Shown here piece after piece: positions 37,831 through 49,670 of a stretch of DNA of 64,000 nucleotides (positions are counted from its first letter, which is position 1; each line of letters opens with the position of its first letter). Both the position numbers and the translations under genes were made by a program. Origin of the DNA: Enterobacter sp. Ag1 (GTDB taxonomy: Bacteria > Pseudomonadota > Gammaproteobacteria > Enterobacterales > Enterobacteriaceae); contig AKXM01000008.1 of NCBI GenBank assembly GCA_000277545.1, positions 62,001 to 126,000 on the forward strand, given 5' to 3'. The notes beneath the pieces were generated by a model that was not told where the DNA came from, ran no database searches, and saw nothing but the letters and a program-made list of their open reading frames with translations.

Positions 37831-40800
37831 TGCAGGTGTTACCTCCAGGCTCCACTGGCGGCCCTTCCCGCCTGTTTATTCTTCGTCCAGTTGCCACCAC
37901 GCTATTGATGGTGGCTATCCTGCTGGCGGGGATTATTGGCTATCGCTTTCTCCCGGTATCAGCGCTACCGGAGGTGGACTACCCTACCATTCAGGTGGTC
38001 ACGCTCTATCCCGGCGCCAGCCCGGACGTCATTACTTCGGCGATCACTGCCCCACTCGAACGCCAGTTTGGGCAGATGTCCGGCCTGAAGCAGATGTCAT
38101 CGCAAAGCGCCGGAGGGGCGTCGGTTATCACCCTTCAGTTCCAGCTGACGCTGGCGCTTGACGTTGCCGAGCAGGAAGTGCAGGCGGCCATCAACGCCGC
38201 GACAAACCTCCTGCCCACTGACCTGCCAAACCCGCCGGTTTACAGCAAGGTCAACCCGGCGGATCCGCCTATCATGACGCTTGCCGTGACCTCAACCGCC
38301 CTGCCGATGACGCAGGTGGAAGATATGGTGGAAACCCGCGTAGCCCAGAAAATCTCCCAGGTTTCTGGCGTAGGTCTGGTTACGCTGGCGGGCGGCCAAC
38401 GCCCTGCCGTGCGAGTTAAGCTGAACGCGCCGGCGATTGCCGCACTCGGCCTGACCAGCGAAACCATTCGCACCGCCATCACCAATGCCAACGTCAACTC
38501 CGCCAAAGGCAGCCTTGACGGCCCGGAGCGCGCCGTCACGCTCTCCGCCAACGACCAGATGAAGTCGGCCCAGGAATACCGGGATTTAATCATCGCTTAT
38601 CAGAACGGCGCGCCAATCCGCCTCGGGGATATTGCCACCGTTGAGCAAGGGGCAGAGAACAGCTGGCTCGGCGCCTGGGCAAACAAGCAGCAGGCCATAG
38701 TGATGAACGTCCAGCGCCAGCCTGGGGCCAACATCATTGAGACGGCAGACAGCATCCGCCAGATGCTGCCGACGCTGACCCAAAGCCTGCCGAAGTCGGT
38801 TGAAGTAAAACTGCTCAGTGACCGTACCACCAACATTCGCGCCTCCGTGACTGACACCCAGCACGAGCTGATGCTGGCCATTGCGCTGGTGGTGATGATC
38901 ATTTACCTGTTCCTGCGCAACGTGCCGGCCACCATCATTCCTGCCGTCGCCGTGCCGCTGTCGCTGGTCGGCACATTTGCGGTGATGGTATTCCTTGATT
39001 TCTCCATCAATAACCTGACGCTGATGGCGCTGACCATCGCCACCGGGTTCGTGGTGGACGATGCCATCGTGGTGATAGAGAACATTTCTCGCTACATCGA
39101 AAAAGGCGAGAAGCCGCTAGCCGCCGCGCTAAAAGGTGCCGGGGAAATCGGCTTTACCATTATTTCCCTGACCTTCTCGCTGATTGCGGTGCTCATCCCC
39201 CTGCTGTTTATGGGTGATATCGTGGGCCGTCTGTTCCGCGAGTTTGCCGTGACGCTGGCAATTTCTATTTTAATCTCCGCCGTGGTTTCGCTGACGCTTA
39301 CCCCGATGATGTGCGCCAGAATGCTGAGCCACGAATCATTGCGTAAGCAGAACCGTTTCTCCCGCGCCAGCGAGAAGATGTTTGATAACATCATTGCCGC
39401 CTATGGCCGCCTGCTTAGCAAAGTGCTGAATCATCCGTGGCTGACGCTGAGCGTTGCTTTTGGCACGCTGGCGTTGACCATTGTGCTGTGGATCTTTATC
39501 CCCAAAGGCTTCTTCCCGATTCAGGATAACGGCATTATCCAGGGCACGCTGCAGGCTCCGCAGTCGGTCTCCTTCGCCAGCATGGCCCAGCGTCAGCAGC
39601 AGGTCGCAGACGTGATACTGAAAGATCCGGCGGTGGAAAGCCTGACTTCGTTTGTCGGCGTAGACGGCACCAACCCTTCGTTAAACAGCGCCCGCCTGCA
39701 AATTAACCTTAAGCCGCTCAGCGACCGTGATGACCGCATCCCGACGGTGATTGACAGATTGCAGCAGAATGTCGCCAGTGTCCCGGGCGTGCAGCTTTAT
39801 CTGCAGCCGATCCAGGATCTGACTATCGACACCACGGTGAGCCGCACCCAGTACCAGTTCACCCTGCAGGCGACCTCGCTGGACGAACTGAGCACCTGGG
39901 TGCCGCAGCTGGAAGACAAGCTTAAAACGCTGCCTCAGCTCGCGGATATCAGCAGTGACTGGCAGGATCGGGGGCTGATGGCCTACGTCAACGTTGACCG
40001 CGACAGCGCCAGCCGCCTCGGCATCAACATGTCATCGGTGACCAGCGCCCTGTATAACGCCTTCGGCCAGCGCCTTATTTCAACCATTTACACCCAGGCC
40101 AACCAGTATCGCGTGGTACTCGAACATGACACTAGCACCACGCCAGGGCTGAGCGCGCTCGACAACATTCGCCTCACCAGCAGCACCGGCGGAAGCATTC
40201 CATTAAGCGCGATTGCGAAGGTGGAGCAGCGCTTTGCCCCGCTGTCGATCAATCACCTGGACCAGTTCCCGTCCACCACGTTCTCCTTTAACGTGCCGGA
40301 AGGGCAATCGCTGGGCGACGCGGTGAACGCCATCACCTCGGCGGAAAAAGAGCTGGCGATGCCGTCCGATATCACGACGCAGTTCCAGGGCAGCACCCTC
40401 GCCTTCCAGGCCGCGCTGGGCAGCACCATCTGGCTGATTATTGCTTCGGTCGTGGCGATGTACATCGTGCTTGGCGTGCTGTATGAAAGCTTTATCCATC
40501 CGATCACTATCCTGTCGACGCTGCCCACGGCGGGCGTTGGCGCGCTGCTTGCATTGATGCTGGCGGGGGCCGAACTGGACGTTATCGCTATTATCGGCAT
40601 CATTCTGCTCATTGGTATCGTGAAGAAGAATGCGATCATGATGATCGACTTTGCGCTGGCCGCCGAGCGTGAACAGGGCATGGCCCCGTACGAAGCGATT
40701 TACCAGGCCTGTCTGCTGCGTTTCCGTCCGATTCTGATGACCACGCTCGCCGCGCTGCTGGGTGCACTCCCGCTGATGCTTTCAACCGGCGTTGGCGCAG

Positions 40801-40952
40801 AACTTCGCCGCCCGCTGGGTATTGGCATGGTGGGTGGCCTGCTGCTCAGCCAGGTGCTGACGCTGTTTACCACGCCGGTGATTTACCTGCTGTTCGACCG
40901 CCTGTCGCACTACACGCGCCGTCGTTTCGGCCGACAGCATGAGGAGGCGTAA
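37830..40952 (+). CDS. mdtB: MdtB, RND multidrug efflux pump subunit
   Basis: Inner-membrane RND transporter that works as an MdtB2-MdtC heterotrimer. 1040 residues, as in E. coli. Twelve membrane helices with two periplasmic loops; the proton-relay motifs are [15 protein letters not shown] in TM4 and [14 protein letters not shown] in TM10. ATG overlaps the mdtA stop by one base. Likely substrates from the family: novobiocin, bile salts. Confidence 0.97.
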   Translation: MQVLPPGSTGGPSRLFILRPVATTLLMVAILLAGIIGYRFLPVSALPEVDYPTIQVVTLYPGASPDVITSAITAPLERQFGQMSGLKQMSSQSAGGASVITLQFQLTLALDVAEQEVQAAINAATNLLPTDLPNPPVYSKVNPADPPIMTLAVTSTALPMTQVEDMVETRVAQKISQVSGVGLVTLAGGQRPAVRVKLNAPAIAALGLTSETIRTAITNANVNSAKGSLDGPERAVTLSANDQMKSAQEYRDLIIAYQNGAPIRLGDIATVEQGAENSWLGAWANKQQAIVMNVQRQPGANIIETADSIRQMLPTLTQSLPKSVEVKLLSDRTTNIRASVTDTQHELMLAIALVVMIIYLFLRNVPATIIPAVAVPLSLVGTFAVMVFLDFSINNLTLMALTIATGFVVDDAIVVIENISRYIEKGEKPLAAALKGAGEIGFTIISLTFSLIAVLIPLLFMGDIVGRLFREFAVTLAISILISAVVSLTLTPMMCARMLSHESLRKQNRFSRASEKMFDNIIAAYGRLLSKVLNHPWLTLSVAFGTLALTIVLWIFIPKGFFPIQDNGIIQGTLQAPQSVSFASMAQRQQQVADVILKDPAVESLTSFVGVDGTNPSLNSARLQINLKPLSDRDDRIPTVIDRLQQNVASVPGVQLYLQPIQDLTIDTTVSRTQYQFTLQATSLDELSTWVPQLEDKLKTLPQLADISSDWQDRGLMAYVNVDRDSASRLGINMSSVTSALYNAFGQRLISTIYTQANQYRVVLEHDTSTTPGLSALDNIRLTSSTGGSIPLSAIAKVEQRFAPLSINHLDQFPSTTFSFNVPEGQSLGDAVNAITSAEKELAMPSDITTQFQGSTLAFQAALGSTIWLIIASVVAMYIVLGVLYESFIHPITILSTLPTAGVGALLALMLAGAELDVIAIIGIILLIGIVKKNAIMMIDFALAAEREQGMAPYEAIYQACLLRFRPILMTTLAALLGALPLMLSTGVGAELRRPLGIGMVGGLLLSQVLTLFTTPVIYLLFDRLSHYTRRRFGRQHEEA

Positions 40953-43900
40953 GTGAAGTTTTTTGCCCTCTTCATTTACCGCCCGGTGGCGACGATTTTA
41001 TTGACCGTCGCCATTACGCTGTGCGGCGTGCTGGGCTTCCGCCTGCTGCCGGTTGCCCCGCTGCCGCAGGTCGATTTTCCGGTGATCATGGTCAGCGCCT
41101 CGCTGCCGGGCGCGTCGCCGGAAACCATGGCGTCGTCCGTGGCCACGCCGCTAGAGCGTTCCCTGAGCCGCATTGCCGGGGTCAACGAAATGACCTCGTC
41201 CAGTTCGCTGGGCAGCACCCGCATCATTCTGGAATTTAATTTCGACCGTGACATCAACGGTGCCGCGCGGGACGTGCAGGCGGCGATTAACGCTGCCCAA
41301 AGCCTGCTGCCAAGCGGGATGCCGGGGCGGCCAACTTACCGCAAGGCCAACCCGTCCGATGCGCCGATCATGATCCTGACGCTCACTTCGGACACACTAT
41401 CGCAGGGTGAGCTGTATGATTTTGCCTCCACGCAGCTCGCGCAAACCGTCTCACAAATCGACGGCGTGGGCGACGTGGACGTCGGCGGAAGCTCTCTGCC
41501 CGCGGTGCGCGTGGACCTCAACCCACAGGCGCTGTTTAACCAGGGCGTGTCGCTGGATGCCGTCCGGACTGCAATAAGCAATGCCAACGTTCGCCGTCCC
41601 CTTGGTTCGGTAGAGGACAGTACAAGCCGCTGGCAAATTCAGACCAACGACGAGCTAAAAAAAGCGGCAAACTATATGCCGCTTATCGTGCATTACAATA
41701 ACGGTTCGGCCGTACGCCTTCAGGATGTCGCCAACGTCACCGACAGCGTACAGGACGTGCGTAACGCCGGGATGACCAACGCCAAACCAGCCATTTTGCT
41801 GATGATTCGCAAGTCGCAGGAAGCGAACATCATCGAAACCGTGGACCGCATCCGCGCCAAAATACCCGAACTACGAGAAACCATTCCGGCTTCCATCGAC
41901 CTGCAGGTAGCCCAGGACCGGTCGCCAACCATTCGCGCCTCGCTGGCCGAGGTAGAACAATCGCTGGTGATCTCCGTGTCGCTGGTGATTCTGGTGGTGT
42001 TTCTGTTTCTTCGCTCAGGGCGCGCGACCTTTATTCCGGCGGTGGCCGTGCCGGTGTCGCTGATCGGGACTTTTGCCGCCATGTATCTGTGCGGCTTCAG
42101 CCTCAATAACCTGTCGCTGATGGCGCTGACCATCGCCACAGGTTTTGTGGTCGATGACGCCATCGTGGTACTGGAAAACATTTCCCGTCATTTGGAAGCG
42201 GGAGTGAAGCCCATGCAAGCGGCGCTCCAGGGCGTGCGGGAAGTGGGCTTTACCGTGTTGTCCATGAGTCTGTCGCTGGTGGCGGTCTTCCTGCCGCTGC
42301 TGTTGATGGGCGGTCTGCCGGGGCGCCTATTCCGCGAGTTTGCGGTCACACTTTCGGTCGCTATCGGGATTTCGCTGGTGGTGTCGCTCACCCTCACGCC
42401 GATGATGTGTGGCTGGCTCCTGAAGAACCGTCCGCCGGAAAAGAGAAACAAAAACCGTGGATTTGGTCGCCTGCTGATTGCCATGCAGGGCGGTTACGCC
42501 CGGTCGTTGAAATGGGTGCTAAACCATACGCGGCTGGTGGGCATGGTGCTGCTGGGGACGATAGCCCTGAGCGTCTGGCTCTACATTGCGATCCCAAAAA
42601 CCTTCTTCCCGGAGCAGGACACCGGCAGGCTGATGGGCAATATTCAGGCCGATCAGAGCATCTCTTTCCAGGCCATGCGCGGTAAGCTGCAGGACTTTAT
42701 GAAGATCATTCGTGAAGATCCGGCGGTGGATAACGTCACCGGCTTTACCGGCGGCTCTCGGGTTAACAGCGGCATGATGTTTATCTCACTTAAGCCATTG
42801 AGCGAACGCCAGGAAACCGCCCAGCAGGTGATTGACCGACTGCGCGGCAAGCTTGCAAAAGAGCCCGGCGCCAACCTCTATTTAATGGCGGTGCAGGATA
42901 TTCGCGTTGGTGGCCGTCAGGCGAACGCCAGCTACCAGTACACGCTGCTTTCCGATGAGTTAAGCGCCCTGCGAGAGTGGGAGCCGAAAATCCGTAAAGC
43001 GCTGGCGGCGCTGCCGGAACTGGCTGACGTTAACTCCGACCAGCAGGATAACGGCTCGGAGATGGACCTGATTTACGACCGTGAAACCATGTCACGTCTG
43101 GGGATCAGCGTCTCGGATGCCAACAATTTGCTCAACAACGCCTTTGGTCAGCGCCAGATTTCCACCATCTACCAGCCGTTGAACCAGTATAAGGTGGTCA
43201 TGGAGGTCGACCCGCGCTACACCCAGGACATCAGCTCGCTCAACCAGATGTTTGTGATTAACAGCGAAGGGAAGTCGATCCCCCTCTCCTACTTTGCCAA
43301 ATGGCAGCCAGCGAATGCCCCGCTGTCGGTTAACCATCAGGGGTTGTCCGCCGCATCAACCATCTCGTTCAACCTGCCTGACGGGGTATCGCTTTCTGAA
43401 GCCAGCGACGCCATCGACAGAACCATGACCTCGCTGGGCGTACCGACTACCGTGCGCGGCAGCTACGCCGGGACGGCACAGGTGTTCCAGCAGACGATGA
43501 ACTCGCAGGTGATTCTGATTCTGGCAGCCATTGCCACAGTGTATATCGTGCTGGGTATATTGTACGAAAGCTACGTTCACCCGCTGACCATCCTCTCGAC
43601 GCTGCCTTCTGCGGGCGTCGGGGCGCTGCTGGCGCTGGAACTTTTCGGCGCCCCCTTCAGCCTGATTGCGCTAATCGGTATCATGCTGCTGATAGGTATC
43701 GTGAAAAAGAACGCCATTATGATGGTGGACTTCGCAATAGAGGCGCAGCGTAAGGGCGATTTAACGCCGGAAGAGGCGATTTTCCAGGCCTGCCTGCTGC
43801 GCTTCCGCCCTATTATGATGACCACGCTGGCCGCGCTGTTTGGCGCGCTACCGCTGGTGCTAACCAGCGGGGATGGCGCAGAACTTCGCCAGCCGCTGGG

Positions 43901-44036
43901 GATCACCATCGTAGGCGGGCTGGTGATGAGCCAGCTGTTGACGCTTTACACCACGCCGGTGGTTTACCTGTTCTTTGACCGACTGAGATTGCGCTTTAGC
44001 CGCAAACCCCGTGAAAGTAAGGCTCTGTCCGTATGA
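40953..44036 (+). CDS. mdtC: MdtC, RND multidrug efflux pump subunit
   Basis: Partner of MdtB, 1027 residues (E. coli 1025). The start is GTG at 40953, directly after the mdtB TAA, with GAGGAGG about 6 nt upstream; it aligns with the E. coli N-terminus [15 protein letters not shown]. Same RND motifs: [15 protein letters not shown] and [14 protein letters not shown]. It shares a 4-bp overlap (ATGA) with mdtD. Confidence 0.97.
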   Translation: MKFFALFIYRPVATILLTVAITLCGVLGFRLLPVAPLPQVDFPVIMVSASLPGASPETMASSVATPLERSLSRIAGVNEMTSSSSLGSTRIILEFNFDRDINGAARDVQAAINAAQSLLPSGMPGRPTYRKANPSDAPIMILTLTSDTLSQGELYDFASTQLAQTVSQIDGVGDVDVGGSSLPAVRVDLNPQALFNQGVSLDAVRTAISNANVRRPLGSVEDSTSRWQIQTNDELKKAANYMPLIVHYNNGSAVRLQDVANVTDSVQDVRNAGMTNAKPAILLMIRKSQEANIIETVDRIRAKIPELRETIPASIDLQVAQDRSPTIRASLAEVEQSLVISVSLVILVVFLFLRSGRATFIPAVAVPVSLIGTFAAMYLCGFSLNNLSLMALTIATGFVVDDAIVVLENISRHLEAGVKPMQAALQGVREVGFTVLSMSLSLVAVFLPLLLMGGLPGRLFREFAVTLSVAIGISLVVSLTLTPMMCGWLLKNRPPEKRNKNRGFGRLLIAMQGGYARSLKWVLNHTRLVGMVLLGTIALSVWLYIAIPKTFFPEQDTGRLMGNIQADQSISFQAMRGKLQDFMKIIREDPAVDNVTGFTGGSRVNSGMMFISLKPLSERQETAQQVIDRLRGKLAKEPGANLYLMAVQDIRVGGRQANASYQYTLLSDELSALREWEPKIRKALAALPELADVNSDQQDNGSEMDLIYDRETMSRLGISVSDANNLLNNAFGQRQISTIYQPLNQYKVVMEVDPRYTQDISSLNQMFVINSEGKSIPLSYFAKWQPANAPLSVNHQGLSAASTISFNLPDGVSLSEASDAIDRTMTSLGVPTTVRGSYAGTAQVFQQTMNSQVILILAAIATVYIVLGILYESYVHPLTILSTLPSAGVGALLALELFGAPFSLIALIGIMLLIGIVKKNAIMMVDFAIEAQRKGDLTPEEAIFQACLLRFRPIMMTTLAALFGALPLVLTSGDGAELRQPLGITIVGGLVMSQLLTLYTTPVVYLFFDRLRLRFSRKPRESKALSV

Positions 44037-45448
44037 CTGATTTGCCCACCGCCGTTCGCTGGCAGTTATGGATTGTCGCTTTTGGCTTCTTTATGCAGGC
44101 GCTGGACACCACGATTGTGAACACCGCGCTTCCCTCGATGGCGCATAGTCTGGGCGTAAGCCCGCTGCATATGCACTCGGTGGTGGTGGCCTACGTGTTA
44201 ACGGTTGCGGTCATGCTTCCGGCAAGCGGCTGGCTGGCGGACAGAGTGGGCGTTCGCAATATCTTCTTCACGGCGATAATTCTTTTTACCCTCGGGTCCC
44301 TGTTTTGTTCCAATGCCTCAACGCTCAACGAGCTTGTTCTCGCCCGCGTCGTGCAGGGCATTGGCGGGGCCATGATGGTACCGGTGGGGCGCCTCACGGT
44401 GATGAAAATCGTTCCGCGGGCGCAATATATGGCGGCGATGACCTTCGTGACGATCCCAGGCCAGGTAGGCCCCCTGCTCGGCCCTGCGCTGGGCGGCGTG
44501 CTGGTGGAGTACGCCTCCTGGCACTGGATTTTCCTGATAAACATTCCTGTCGGCATTGTCGGGGCCATCGCTACCCTGTGGCTGATGCCCAACTACACCA
44601 TGCAAACCCGACGCTTTGATATTTCCGGCTTCCTGCTACTGGCGTTTGGGATGGCGGCGCTGACCATTGCCCTGGACGGACAAAAAGGCCTGGGCATTTC
44701 CAGTGAAACGCTCGGGTTGCTGATCCTTGGCGGGGTTATCGCCATTCTGCTTTACCTGTGGCATGCCCGCGACAACGAAAACGCGCTGTTCAATCTCAAT
44801 CTGTTCAACACGAAACCCTTTTCGCTTGGCCTGCTGGGCAGCCTGTGCGGGCGCATCGGCAGCGGCATGTTGCCGTTTATGACGCCGGTGTTTCTGCAGA
44901 TTGGGATGGGTTTCTCGCCATTCCATGCCGGGCTGATGATGGTCCCAATGGTGCTTGGCAGCATGGGCATGAAACGTATCGTTGTGCAGGTCGTCAACCG
45001 CTTCGGCTACCGCAACGTGCTGGTCGTCGCCACGCTCGGCCTGGCGTTGATCACGCTGATGTTTATGGGTACGGCCCTGATGGGCTGGTTCTGGCTGCTG
45101 CCGGTCGTCCTGTTTGTACAGGGCATGGTCAACTCCATGCGCTTCTCTTCCATGAATACGCTGACGCTAAAAGATCTGCCGGATGACCTCGCCAGCGGCG
45201 GCAACAGCATGCTCTCAATGGTCATGCAGCTTTCCATGAGTATCGGCGTGACCGTCGCGGGCCTGCTGCTGGGCATGTTTGGCCACCAGCAGCTTCCGGT
45301 GGGTGGGGAACAGGCTCACAGCATCTTTATGTACACCTATTTCTGCATGGCGCTGGTCATCGCCCTTCCGGCATTGCTGTTTGCCCGCGTCCCAAATGAC
45401 CGTTCAGAAAACACGGTCATCAGCCGCCGTAAAAGGAGCGAAACATGA
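44033..45448 (+). CDS. mdtD: MdtD, MFS transporter (DHA2-type)
   Basis: Fourteen-helix major facilitator protein of the operon, 471 residues as in E. coli. The DHA2 motif [13 protein letters not shown] is at the N-terminus, and [14 protein letters not shown] is motif A. In E. coli it is not needed for MdtABC drug efflux and has been linked to iron-citrate export. Overlaps mdtC and baeS by 4 bp each. Confidence 0.96.
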   Translation: MTDLPTAVRWQLWIVAFGFFMQALDTTIVNTALPSMAHSLGVSPLHMHSVVVAYVLTVAVMLPASGWLADRVGVRNIFFTAIILFTLGSLFCSNASTLNELVLARVVQGIGGAMMVPVGRLTVMKIVPRAQYMAAMTFVTIPGQVGPLLGPALGGVLVEYASWHWIFLINIPVGIVGAIATLWLMPNYTMQTRRFDISGFLLLAFGMAALTIALDGQKGLGISSETLGLLILGGVIAILLYLWHARDNENALFNLNLFNTKPFSLGLLGSLCGRIGSGMLPFMTPVFLQIGMGFSPFHAGLMMVPMVLGSMGMKRIVVQVVNRFGYRNVLVVATLGLALITLMFMGTALMGWFWLLPVVLFVQGMVNSMRFSSMNTLTLKDLPDDLASGGNSMLSMVMQLSMSIGVTVAGLLLGMFGHQQLPVGGEQAHSIFMYTYFCMALVIALPALLFARVPNDRSENTVISRRKRSET

Positions 45449-46839
45449 AACTTTACCGCTCCGGGATCACCGGGAAATTATTCCTCGCCATATTCTCCAC
45501 CTGCCTGCTGGTGCTGGCCATCATGCACTGGGGCGTGAGGTTAAGCTTTGAGCGTGGCTTTATCGACTACATCAAACGCGGTAATACTCAGCGCATTGAG
45601 ATGCTGAGTGATGCCCTGGGCGAACAGTATGCGCTGCACGGCAACTGGCGCTTCCTGCGGCACAACGACAGGTTTGTGTTTCAGATTTTACGTTCGTTTG
45701 AGCGCGAAGGGGATGAAGCTCACGGCATGCCGCCGCAGGGCTGGCGCACTAAGTTTTGGGTGGTCGATCAAAACTATCAGGTTCTGGTTGGCCCTCGAGA
45801 GAAGCTCCCTCCAGACGGGATGCGCAAACCGATTAACGTCAATGGTCAGGACGTTGGCTGGGTGATAGCCTCCCCCATTGAGCGTTTGACCCGCAATACC
45901 GACATTAACTTCGATCGCCAGCAGCGGCGCACAAGTTGGATCATCGTCGCCCTGTCCAGTTTGCTGGCGGCAGCGGCCACCTTCCTGCTTGCCCGTGGCC
46001 TTCTGGCCCCGGTGAAACGCCTGGTTGAAGGTACGCACAAGCTGGCCGCCGGAGATTTTTCCACCCGGGTTGCGGTCGGCAGCCAGGATGAGCTGGGGCG
46101 GCTGGCACAGGACTTTAACCAGCTTGCCAGCACCCTGGAAAAAAACCATAAAATGCGCCGGGCTTACATGGCGGATATTTCTCACGAGCTGCGCACCCCG
46201 CTTGCCGTTTTGCGCGGTGAGCTAGAGGCAATTCAGGACGGCGTGCGTCAGTTTACGCCGGAGTCCGTCACGTCACTGCAGATGGAAGTCGCCACCCTGA
46301 CCAAGCTCGTTGACGACCTGCACCAGCTTTCCATGTCCGATGAAGGCGCGCTGGCCTACCAGAAAAAATCGCTGGATATCATTGCGCTGCTGGAAGTGGT
46401 TGCCGGGGCATTTCGATCCCGTTTTGAGTCACGCGGGCTGACAATACGCCTTGCGCTACCGGAAACCGCGACTATTTTCGGTGACGGAGACCGCCTGATG
46501 CAGCTGTTCAATAACCTGTTGGAAAACAGCCTCCGCTACACCGACAGCGGTGGGCAACTGGTGATCGGCGGTAAAATTGTGAATCAGCAGTTTGTGATGA
46601 GCTTTGACGACAGCGAACCCGGCGTCTCGGACGAGCAGCTAGGCCAGCTGTTTGACCGTTTCTACCGCGCGGAAGGTTCCCGCAACCGCGCCAGCGGCGG
46701 TTCAGGGCTGGGCCTGTCTATCTGCCAGAATATTGTGACCGCCCATGGCGGAACGCTAACCGCCTCCCATTCACGCTTTGGCGGCGTTAGTATTACCGTT
46801 GAACTTCCTCTGGAAACAGAAACGTCGAGGACACTATGA
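45445..46839 (+). CDS. baeS: BaeS, envelope-stress sensor histidine kinase
   Basis: Sensor kinase of the BaeSR system. 464 residues (E. coli 467). Two membrane helices (about 10-30 and 165-185) flank a periplasmic sensor, followed by HAMP. The phospho-acceptor is His247 in [13 protein letters not shown]; the N box is [14 protein letters not shown] and the G box is [14 protein letters not shown]. Overlaps mdtD and baeR by 4 bp each. Confidence 0.97.
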   Translation: MKLYRSGITGKLFLAIFSTCLLVLAIMHWGVRLSFERGFIDYIKRGNTQRIEMLSDALGEQYALHGNWRFLRHNDRFVFQILRSFEREGDEAHGMPPQGWRTKFWVVDQNYQVLVGPREKLPPDGMRKPINVNGQDVGWVIASPIERLTRNTDINFDRQQRRTSWIIVALSSLLAAAATFLLARGLLAPVKRLVEGTHKLAAGDFSTRVAVGSQDELGRLAQDFNQLASTLEKNHKMRRAYMADISHELRTPLAVLRGELEAIQDGVRQFTPESVTSLQMEVATLTKLVDDLHQLSMSDEGALAYQKKSLDIIALLEVVAGAFRSRFESRGLTIRLALPETATIFGDGDRLMQLFNNLLENSLRYTDSGGQLVIGGKIVNQQFVMSFDDSEPGVSDEQLGQLFDRFYRAEGSRNRASGGSGLGLSICQNIVTAHGGTLTASHSRFGGVSITVELPLETETSRTL

Positions 46840-47558
46840 CCGAGCTACCGATTGACGACAGTACGCCCCGTATTTTGATCGTAGAAGATGAACCTAAGCT
46901 TGGACAGTTGCTCATCGACTACCTCCGCGCGGCAAGCTATGCCCCTACTCTGCTGAACCACGGCGACCAGGTGCTGCCGTATGTTCGCCACACGCCGCCG
47001 GATCTCATTCTGCTGGATTTGATGCTGCCCGGCACAGACGGCCTGACGCTGTGCAAAGAGATTAGACGTTTCTCCGAAGTCCCCATCGTCATGGTGACCG
47101 CCAAAATAGAAGAAATTGACCGTCTGCTGGGGCTGGAAATTGGCGCTGACGACTATATTTGCAAGCCTTACAGCCCGCGCGAAGTCGTCGCACGCGTGAA
47201 AACAATTCTCCGCCGCTGCAAGCGTCAGCTTGCCATTTCCGCCGGGTCGGAAGAAAGTCCGCTGGTGATTGATGAAGGCCGTTTCCAGGCTATCTGGCGC
47301 GGTAAACTGCTGGATCTCACCCCCGCCGAGTTCCGCCTGCTAAAAACCCTGTCCCACGAGCCGGGGAAGGTGTTCTCCCGCGAAATGCTGCTGAACCATC
47401 TGTATGACGACTACCGCGTGGTCACCGACCGCACCATCGACAGTCACATAAAAAACCTGCGCCGCAAGCTTGAAGCGCTGGATACCGATCAGTCGTTTAT
47501 TCGCGCCGTTTACGGGGTGGGTTATCGCTGGGAGGCGGACGCCGGGCGAGTAATTTAA
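46836..47558 (+). CDS. baeR: BaeR, OmpR-family response regulator
   Basis: Activator of mdtABCD, acrD and spy in E. coli. 240 residues, equal to E. coli. The receiver holds the acidic pocket in [11 protein letters not shown], the phospho-aspartate near residue 61 in [13 protein letters not shown], and the conserved lysine in [15 protein letters not shown]. The winged-helix domain includes [17 protein letters not shown] and [18 protein letters not shown]. It is the last gene of the mdt-bae unit; no strong terminator follows. Confidence 0.97.
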   Translation: MTELPIDDSTPRILIVEDEPKLGQLLIDYLRAASYAPTLLNHGDQVLPYVRHTPPDLILLDLMLPGTDGLTLCKEIRRFSEVPIVMVTAKIEEIDRLLGLEIGADDYICKPYSPREVVARVKTILRRCKRQLAISAGSEESPLVIDEGRFQAIWRGKLLDLTPAEFRLLKTLSHEPGKVFSREMLLNHLYDDYRVVTDRTIDSHIKNLRRKLEALDTDQSFIRAVYGVGYRWEADAGRVI

Positions 47559-47628
47559 ACTCATATCCGGGACGACTACTTTTAGTAGACTGCTCAGAGA
47601 ACCCAAAAAACTCTAAGATAGAACACAG

Positions 47629-47648
47629 GCCGGTCAACATTGACCGGC
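47629..47648 (+). other. Hairpin between baeR and the 85-residue gene
   Basis: GCCGGTCA (47629-47636) pairs with TGACCGGC (47641-47648) with a 4-nt loop. It is GC-rich but has no T-run, and it ends just ahead of the next gene's ribosome-binding site, so it is either a weak terminator-like element or a leader hairpin. Confidence 0.55.
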
Positions 47649-47671
47649 GTCTTCCCTGCAAGGAGGTTGTC

Positions 47672-47929
47672 GTGGAAAAGTATGTTTTCTATAGCCGGGA
47701 TATTGCTTTCAATATCTACCCGAAGGCATCTCTTGGTGTGGAAGAGAAAAAAGAGTTGGCCGCTGATGGATTTAAAAAAATTGGCTTCGAGATACTGGCG
47801 ACGGATGAAGCCGCCGCGCTCGACAAGTTCATCGCGCATTTCAAAGAAAATACCGAAGCACTGAAAGAGTACACGGAGAATATTGCCTTCGCGTCGCTCC
47901 TTTTTGTCGGTATCCCGCTCATCGCCTGA
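47672..47929 (+). CDS. Small hypothetical protein with hydrophobic C-terminus
   Basis: Unrecognised protein of 85 residues. It starts at GTG 47672 with a near-perfect AAGGAGG spaced 6 nt upstream, which is the best evidence that it is real. The N-terminal half is mixed charged (MEKYVFYSRDIAFNIYPKAS), the middle is helical and acidic, and it ends with IAFASLLFVGIPLIA, a hydrophobic segment cut short at 13-15 residues. E. coli has yegP at this position, but I see no resemblance to it. The abrupt C-terminus could reflect a truncation. Confidence 0.7.
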   Translation: MEKYVFYSRDIAFNIYPKASLGVEEKKELAADGFKKIGFEILATDEAAALDKFIAHFKENTEALKEYTENIAFASLLFVGIPLIA

Positions 47930-48028
47930 ATCCGCAAGACGGTTTACTCTCCAGCCTCACGGCGCTACAATTCCCGCCCTTAAATTGTGGTAATCCACTC
48001 GACTTTAGCCGCTTCACCAGATGGAGCG

Positions 48029-48049
48029 GTTCTGACCTGATATCAGAAC
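48029..48049 (+). other. Hairpin just before trhP
   Basis: GTTCTGA (48029-48035) pairs with TCAGAAC (48043-48049) with a 7-nt loop, ending 9 nt before the trhP ATG, next to its weak GAG-type ribosome-binding site. Could affect initiation. Confidence 0.5.
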
Positions 48050-48058
48050 GAGAACTTC

Positions 48059-49420
48059 ATGTTTAAACCGGAACTCCTCTCCCCGGCGGGAACGCTGAAA
48101 AACATGCGTTACGCTTTCGCCTACGGTGCAGACGCCGTCTACGCTGGCCAGCCGCGCTATTCGCTGCGCGTGCGCAATAACGAATTCAACCACGAAAACC
48201 TCCAGCTAGGGATCAACGAAGCCCACGCGCTGGGTAAAAAATTCTACGTGGTGGTGAACATTGCCCCGCATAACGCCAAGCTCAAAACCTTTATTCGCGA
48301 CCTTAAGCCGGTTATCGACATGGGCCCGGATGCGCTGATCATGTCCGATCCAGGGCTAATCATGATGGTGCGCGAGGCGTTCCCGGAAATGGACGTTCAC
48401 CTCTCCGTGCAGGCTAACGCCGTTAACTGGGCGACAGTGAAGTTCTGGAAGCAAATGGGGCTGACGCGCGTGATTCTTTCCCGCGAGCTGTCGCTGGAAG
48501 AAATCGCCGAAATTCGCGAACAGGTTCCAGAAATGGAGCTGGAGATCTTCGTCCACGGCGCACTGTGCATGGCGTATTCAGGCCGCTGCCTGCTCTCCGG
48601 CTATATCAACAAGCGAGATCCTAACCAGGGAACCTGCACCAACGCCTGCCGCTGGGAATATAAGGTTCAGGAAGGCAAAGAAGACGACATCGGCAATATC
48701 GTCCACGTGCACGAGCCAATTCCGGTGCAAAACGTTGAGCCTACGCTTGGCGTCGGCGCCCCAACGGACAAAGTGTTTATGGTGGAAGAAGCCAAACGTC
48801 CAGGCGAATACATGACCGCTTTCGAAGACGAGCACGGCACCTACATCATGAACTCGAAAGATCTGCGCGCCATTGAGCACGTGGAGCGCCTGACAAAAAT
48901 GGGCGTGCACTCGCTGAAAATCGAAGGCCGTACTAAGTCCTACTACTACTGCGCACGTACCGCGCAGGTGTATCGTCGCGCCATTGACGACGCCGCAGCG
49001 GGCAAGCCGTTCGACCCTACGCTGCTGCAAACGCTGGAAGGCCTGGCCCACCGTGGCTATACCGAAGGATTCCTGCGCCGACATACCCACGACAGCCATC
49101 AGAATTACGAGTACGGGCACTCCATTTCCGAGAGCCAGCAGTTTGTGGGCGAGTTTACCGGCGAACGCCGGGGTGATCTGGCGGCCGTAGCGGTGAAAAA
49201 CAAATTCCTGCTGGGCGACAGTCTGGAAATGATGACCCCGCAGGGGAATATCACCTTTACGCTGGAAACGCTGGAAAATGGCAAATCCCAGCCGATAGAC
49301 GTGGCTCCGGGCGACGGTCATACCGTATGGATGCCTGTACCTCAGGAGATAGCGCTGGATTATGCTCTACTGATGCGCAATCTCTCTGGTCAGACAACCC
49401 GTAAACCGCACGCAAACTAG
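48059..49420 (+). CDS. trhP: TrhP (YegQ), U32-family tRNA hydroxylation protein
   Basis: U32 peptidase-family protein needed with prephenate to make the 5-hydroxyuridine modification at tRNA wobble position 34 (TrhP route in E. coli). 453 residues, as in E. coli. The N-terminal barrel ELLSPAGTLKNMRYAFAYG, the signature ELEIFVHGALCMAYSGRCLLSG with conserved cysteines and NQGTCTNACRWEY are visible; IEGRTKSYYYCARTAQVY follows. The C-terminal domain binds no obvious cofactor. Confidence 0.95.
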   Translation: MFKPELLSPAGTLKNMRYAFAYGADAVYAGQPRYSLRVRNNEFNHENLQLGINEAHALGKKFYVVVNIAPHNAKLKTFIRDLKPVIDMGPDALIMSDPGLIMMVREAFPEMDVHLSVQANAVNWATVKFWKQMGLTRVILSRELSLEEIAEIREQVPEMELEIFVHGALCMAYSGRCLLSGYINKRDPNQGTCTNACRWEYKVQEGKEDDIGNIVHVHEPIPVQNVEPTLGVGAPTDKVFMVEEAKRPGEYMTAFEDEHGTYIMNSKDLRAIEHVERLTKMGVHSLKIEGRTKSYYYCARTAQVYRRAIDDAAAGKPFDPTLLQTLEGLAHRGYTEGFLRRHTHDSHQNYEYGHSISESQQFVGEFTGERRGDLAAVAVKNKFLLGDSLEMMTPQGNITFTLETLENGKSQPIDVAPGDGHTVWMPVPQEIALDYALLMRNLSGQTTRKPHAN

Positions 49421-49454
49421 TGAATTAGGGTTATTTTTCGCGCTAAGAGCATTC

Positions 49455-49497
49455 TTAGAAACCGATCACATACGGTTACACAAGATAACGTTATTAT
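49455..49497 (+). promoter_or_regulatory. cyaR promoter with CRP-type site
   Basis: A CRP-like site TTAGA-N6-TCACA spans 49455-49470, with a good right half (GATCACA) and a weak left half. Its centre is 41.5 bp before the CyaR start at 49504, the class II position known for cAMP-CRP activation of cyaR. The -10 hexamer TATTAT sits at 49492-49497, seven bases before the start. Confidence 0.75.
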
Positions 49498-49503
49498 CCG
49501 CAA

Positions 49504-49590
49504 GCTGAAAAACATAACCCATAAATGCTAGCTGTACCAGGAACCACCTCCTTGGCCTGCGCAATCTCCCTTGCGCAGGCTTTCTTTTTT
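49504..49590 (+). ncRNA. cyaR: CyaR small RNA
   Basis: Hfq-binding sRNA of 87 nt, recognised by its near-identity to E. coli CyaR (RyeE): begins GCTGAAAAACATAACCCATA, contains TGTACCAGGAACCACCTCCTT with the CCUCC-type seed, and ends in a GCCTGCGCAA/TTGCGCAGGC terminator hairpin followed by TTTCTTTTTT. Location after yegQ is the same as in E. coli. It represses ompX, nadE, luxS and yqaE there; targets here not visible. Confidence 0.97.
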
Positions 49591-49670
49591 CCGCTGATTC
49601 AGCCAGTTCTTACTCCCCCGCGCCCACTTTGCTCTACACTTTGATAATGCTCACTTTTCTGAGGTAAGTC

